DNA of 15,198 nucleotides from Spirochaetota bacterium (GTDB lineage: Bacteria; Spirochaetota; Spirochaetia; Treponematales; Rectinemataceae). The notes beneath the pieces are model-generated. The model was not told where the DNA came from, made no database searches, and saw nothing but the letters and a program-made list of their open reading frames with translations. A program made the position numbers and the translations under genes. This document shows positions 13,646 through 15,198 of the stretch, piece after piece. Position 1 is the stretch's first letter; every line of letters begins with the position of its first letter. The DNA lies in the NCBI GenBank assembly GCA_023421875.1, contig JAEZSM010000153.1, positions 1 to 15,198 on the forward strand. Direction: 5' to 3'.

Positions 13646-15163
13646 CTATCCCCGGCTTATCAGGTAGAGCCAGACCATCCTCGAGCAGTTTCGCATCGTC
13701 CCGACCGAGGCGAGTATGACGAAGGCCGCGCAGCTGCCTGGCTCCATCGTAAAGAGATCGTGATATCCCAGGCGAGGAATGCCCAGGAAACGGCCTACCA
13801 GATAGGGTGCTGCGAAGAGGAGAGCTATTCTCAGCACGACGCCGGCGGCCGTTCTGCCCAGGGTAAAGAGATGCACGATTTTCTGTCTTCCGAGTTCCCG
13901 TTTTTCCAGTACATTCCGTGCCCATGACCGCGCAATGGCTGTCTGCATGAGGAGGCTGACAAGATATACCAACAAGCTGATGCCCAGGATCACCAGCACC
14001 CGATTTATGGCGAAAAGCCGAGGGCTCGATCCTGTAAAGAGCAGGCTCTCCGCCGCCGAGGTGAGCAAGGGTAGGACAAGGTTAGACTGGATTATGCCTC
14101 CCTGGGCCGATAGTATGGCTATGCCGGCATTGCGCTCCGGCCATATCACTACCCGGGATGAAAAGCCTTCCACCGAGCCGCCCTGATACACTCTCCTGTC
14201 GCTGCCGGAATTTTCCACCCTCCATCCGAAGCCTGTACTGCCCTCGGGTATGAGGGGCTGGTACAGCTTGGCTACCCGGGCGGGCGGAAGGCTGGCTATG
14301 CCCTTGCTGGGTGGAGCTGTGATATATGAAAGAAACCTGGCCACATCCTCCGCGGTGCTGACAATGCCATCGGCGGGGGCGGCGATGACCGGAACCCTGG
14401 AATCGTAGGGAAAGGCCAGACCGAAAAAGAGACCCGAGCCAATCGCTATTCCCTGCAAGGAGGCGGGGGCGGCGGTGGTGCCGTGCATGCCCAGGGGAAT
14501 CAGCAGCCTCGATTCGAGCAGTCTGGGAAAGCTCTGGCCTTCGACATTCTCCATAATCGTGCCCAAAAGACGATAGGCGAGCCTGCTGCGGGGGGCTCCT
14601 TCGGTCGTAAACCGGGTTAGAAGGAATAACTCCGGATCCAGCTCCCCCGCCTCCATGCCCGAAATCCTGGAGCGGAAGGCTTCTAGGTCTCGTTCGCTGA
14701 GATCGACCGCATGGGAGGCAACCTGGAGAATAGTGACGGGATTTTCTTCGGTACCAGCCCCGTTTTCCTTAATGCCCACAATATCCCTCAGGCTCCTGGG
14801 CTTGGACATGTCCAGGTCGGGAAGGTGCTTTCGGATGTCATCGTCCAGAGAGAGACTCCCCTTGAGGCTGAGGGAATAAAGCAGGGCGCCGGAGAGTATT
14901 TCGGAGCTGGGTCCCAGGTACATGGGAGAGTCCCTGGCGATGGGGTTGCCCGCCCCATCTTTGCCGAAAGATCCCTGGTAGATGATCTTGCCGTTCCTGC
15001 AGACGGCCACAGAAAAGCCTGAGTTAGCCTGCCGTCGCCGCTCAGTGCCGAAGAGGTTCTCGAAGTCAGTGTAGCGTTCAGGATCCATGTCGGGCAGATA
15101 GATCATCGCCGCTACGGTAGCGGCGATGACAATCCAGGGAATAAGTTTTCTGAACCAGCGCAT
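13646..15163 (-). CDS. membrane-anchored beta-lactamase/serine hydrolase homologue, catalytic motifs lost
   Basis: A 505-residue protein with an N-terminal membrane anchor (8-24), an extracytoplasmic class C beta-lactamase-like domain (about 45-370) and three further membrane segments (about 385-407, 435-455, 475-500). The fold is recognisable from LKGSLSLDDDIRKHLPDL (100-117), the VTILQVASH strand (143-151), LAYRLLGTIME (195-205), FGWRVE and GFSSRVVIWP. The catalytic S-x-x-K that should follow G84 reads P-S-S-E (85-88), Y-x-N reads R-S-R (192-194), and the last H/K-x-G motif reads Y-Q-G (326-328). It therefore looks like a non-enzymatic binding or scaffolding protein. The start at ATG 15163 is supported by the anchor and by TATACT eight bases upstream. 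Its normal length and unbroken frame argue against a decaying pseudogene. Confidence 0.82.
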   Translation of the reverse strand: MRWFRKLIPWIVIAATVAAMIYLPDMDPERYTDFENLFGTERRRQANSGFSVAVCRNGKIIYQGSFGKDGAGNPIARDSPMYLGPSSEILSGALLYSLSLKGSLSLDDDIRKHLPDLDMSKPRSLRDIVGIKENGAGTEENPVTILQVASHAVDLSERDLEAFRSRISGMEAGELDPELFLLTRFTTEGAPRSRLAYRLLGTIMENVEGQSFPRLLESRLLIPLGMHGTTAAPASLQGIAIGSGLFFGLAFPYDSRVPVIAAPADGIVSTAEDVARFLSYITAPPSKGIASLPPARVAKLYQPLIPEGSTGFGWRVENSGSDRRVYQGGSVEGFSSRVVIWPERNAGIAILSAQGGIIQSNLVLPLLTSAAESLLFTGSSPRLFAINRVLVILGISLLVYLVSLLMQTAIARSWARNVLEKRELGRQKIVHLFTLGRTAAGVVLRIALLFAAPYLVGRFLGIPRLGYHDLFTMEPGSCAAFVILASVGTMRNCSRMVWLYLISRG

Positions 15164-15171
15164 CGCCTGTC

Positions 15172-15177
15172 AGTATA
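15172..15177 (-). promoter_or_regulatory. -10 element of the serine-hydrolase homologue
   Basis: TATACT on the minus strand (5/6 match) ends eight bases before ATG 15163. The -35 region falls at or beyond the window edge and cannot be judged. With no properly spaced Shine-Dalgarno, the message is probably leaderless or has a leader of one or two bases. Confidence 0.4.
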
Positions 15178-15198
15178 GCAGGGACTGAAGTCTAGAGC

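Overview
The window is a GC-rich bacterial chromosome segment, densely packed with genes on both strands; no gene-free stretch exceeds about 125 bases. The gene set suggests a free-living or host-associated spirochaete of the Treponema/Spirochaeta type: a DUF1576 membrane protein, exonuclease I, an M48 lipoprotein next to a CHASE2 adenylate cyclase, a BioY-type biotin transporter, a DUF438/hemerythrin/PAS protein and an anaerobe-type FAD dehydrogenase. This is inferred from gene content and is not proven. The genetic code is standard, with both TGA stops and TGG Trp.

Layout. (1) At 1-165 the minus strand carries the start of a zinc-ribbon protein, probably transposase-related, cut by the window edge. 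(2) 288-3497 (+) holds a duplicated membrane protein (DUF1576), a small unrecognised protein with a faint GHKL-ATPase look, and sbcB under its own promoter. (3) 3548-7059 (+) is a tightly coupled three-gene unit: an exported SH3 protein, an M48 metalloprotease lipoprotein, and a membrane adenylate cyclase with a periplasmic CHASE2 sensor whose reading frame is broken by one base near 5404. (4) 9250-7112 (-) is a complete bioY-bioM-bioN biotin ECF transporter operon with overlapping genes. (5) 9337-10992 (+) is a divergent B12-binding radical SAM enzyme. (6) 13574-11034 (-) is a two-gene operon of an FAD dehydrogenase and a DUF438-hemerythrin-PAS protein. (7) 15163-13646 (-) is a membrane-anchored relative of the beta-lactamase/serine hydrolase family with all three catalytic motifs replaced.

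How the genes may work together. Unit 3 looks like an envelope-sensing and cAMP-signalling module: two exported proteins made together with a cyclase whose sensor faces the same compartment. Unit 6 pairs a flavin redox enzyme with a di-iron/PAS protein and may respond to oxygen, NO or redox state. Unit 4 imports biotin. These functional links are inferences from gene order and domain content.

Four first-of-unit genes (sbcB, bioY, the radical SAM gene and the serine-hydrolase homologue) have a -10-like hexamer only 6-8 bases before the ATG. Three have no usable Shine-Dalgarno, and bioY has only an equivocal AGGG. This fits leaderless or near-leaderless mRNAs. Other genes (DUF1576, its downstream neighbour and the DUF438 gene) have good Shine-Dalgarno sequences, so the cell appears to use both initiation modes. 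I saw no tRNA, rRNA, CRISPR array or riboswitch.
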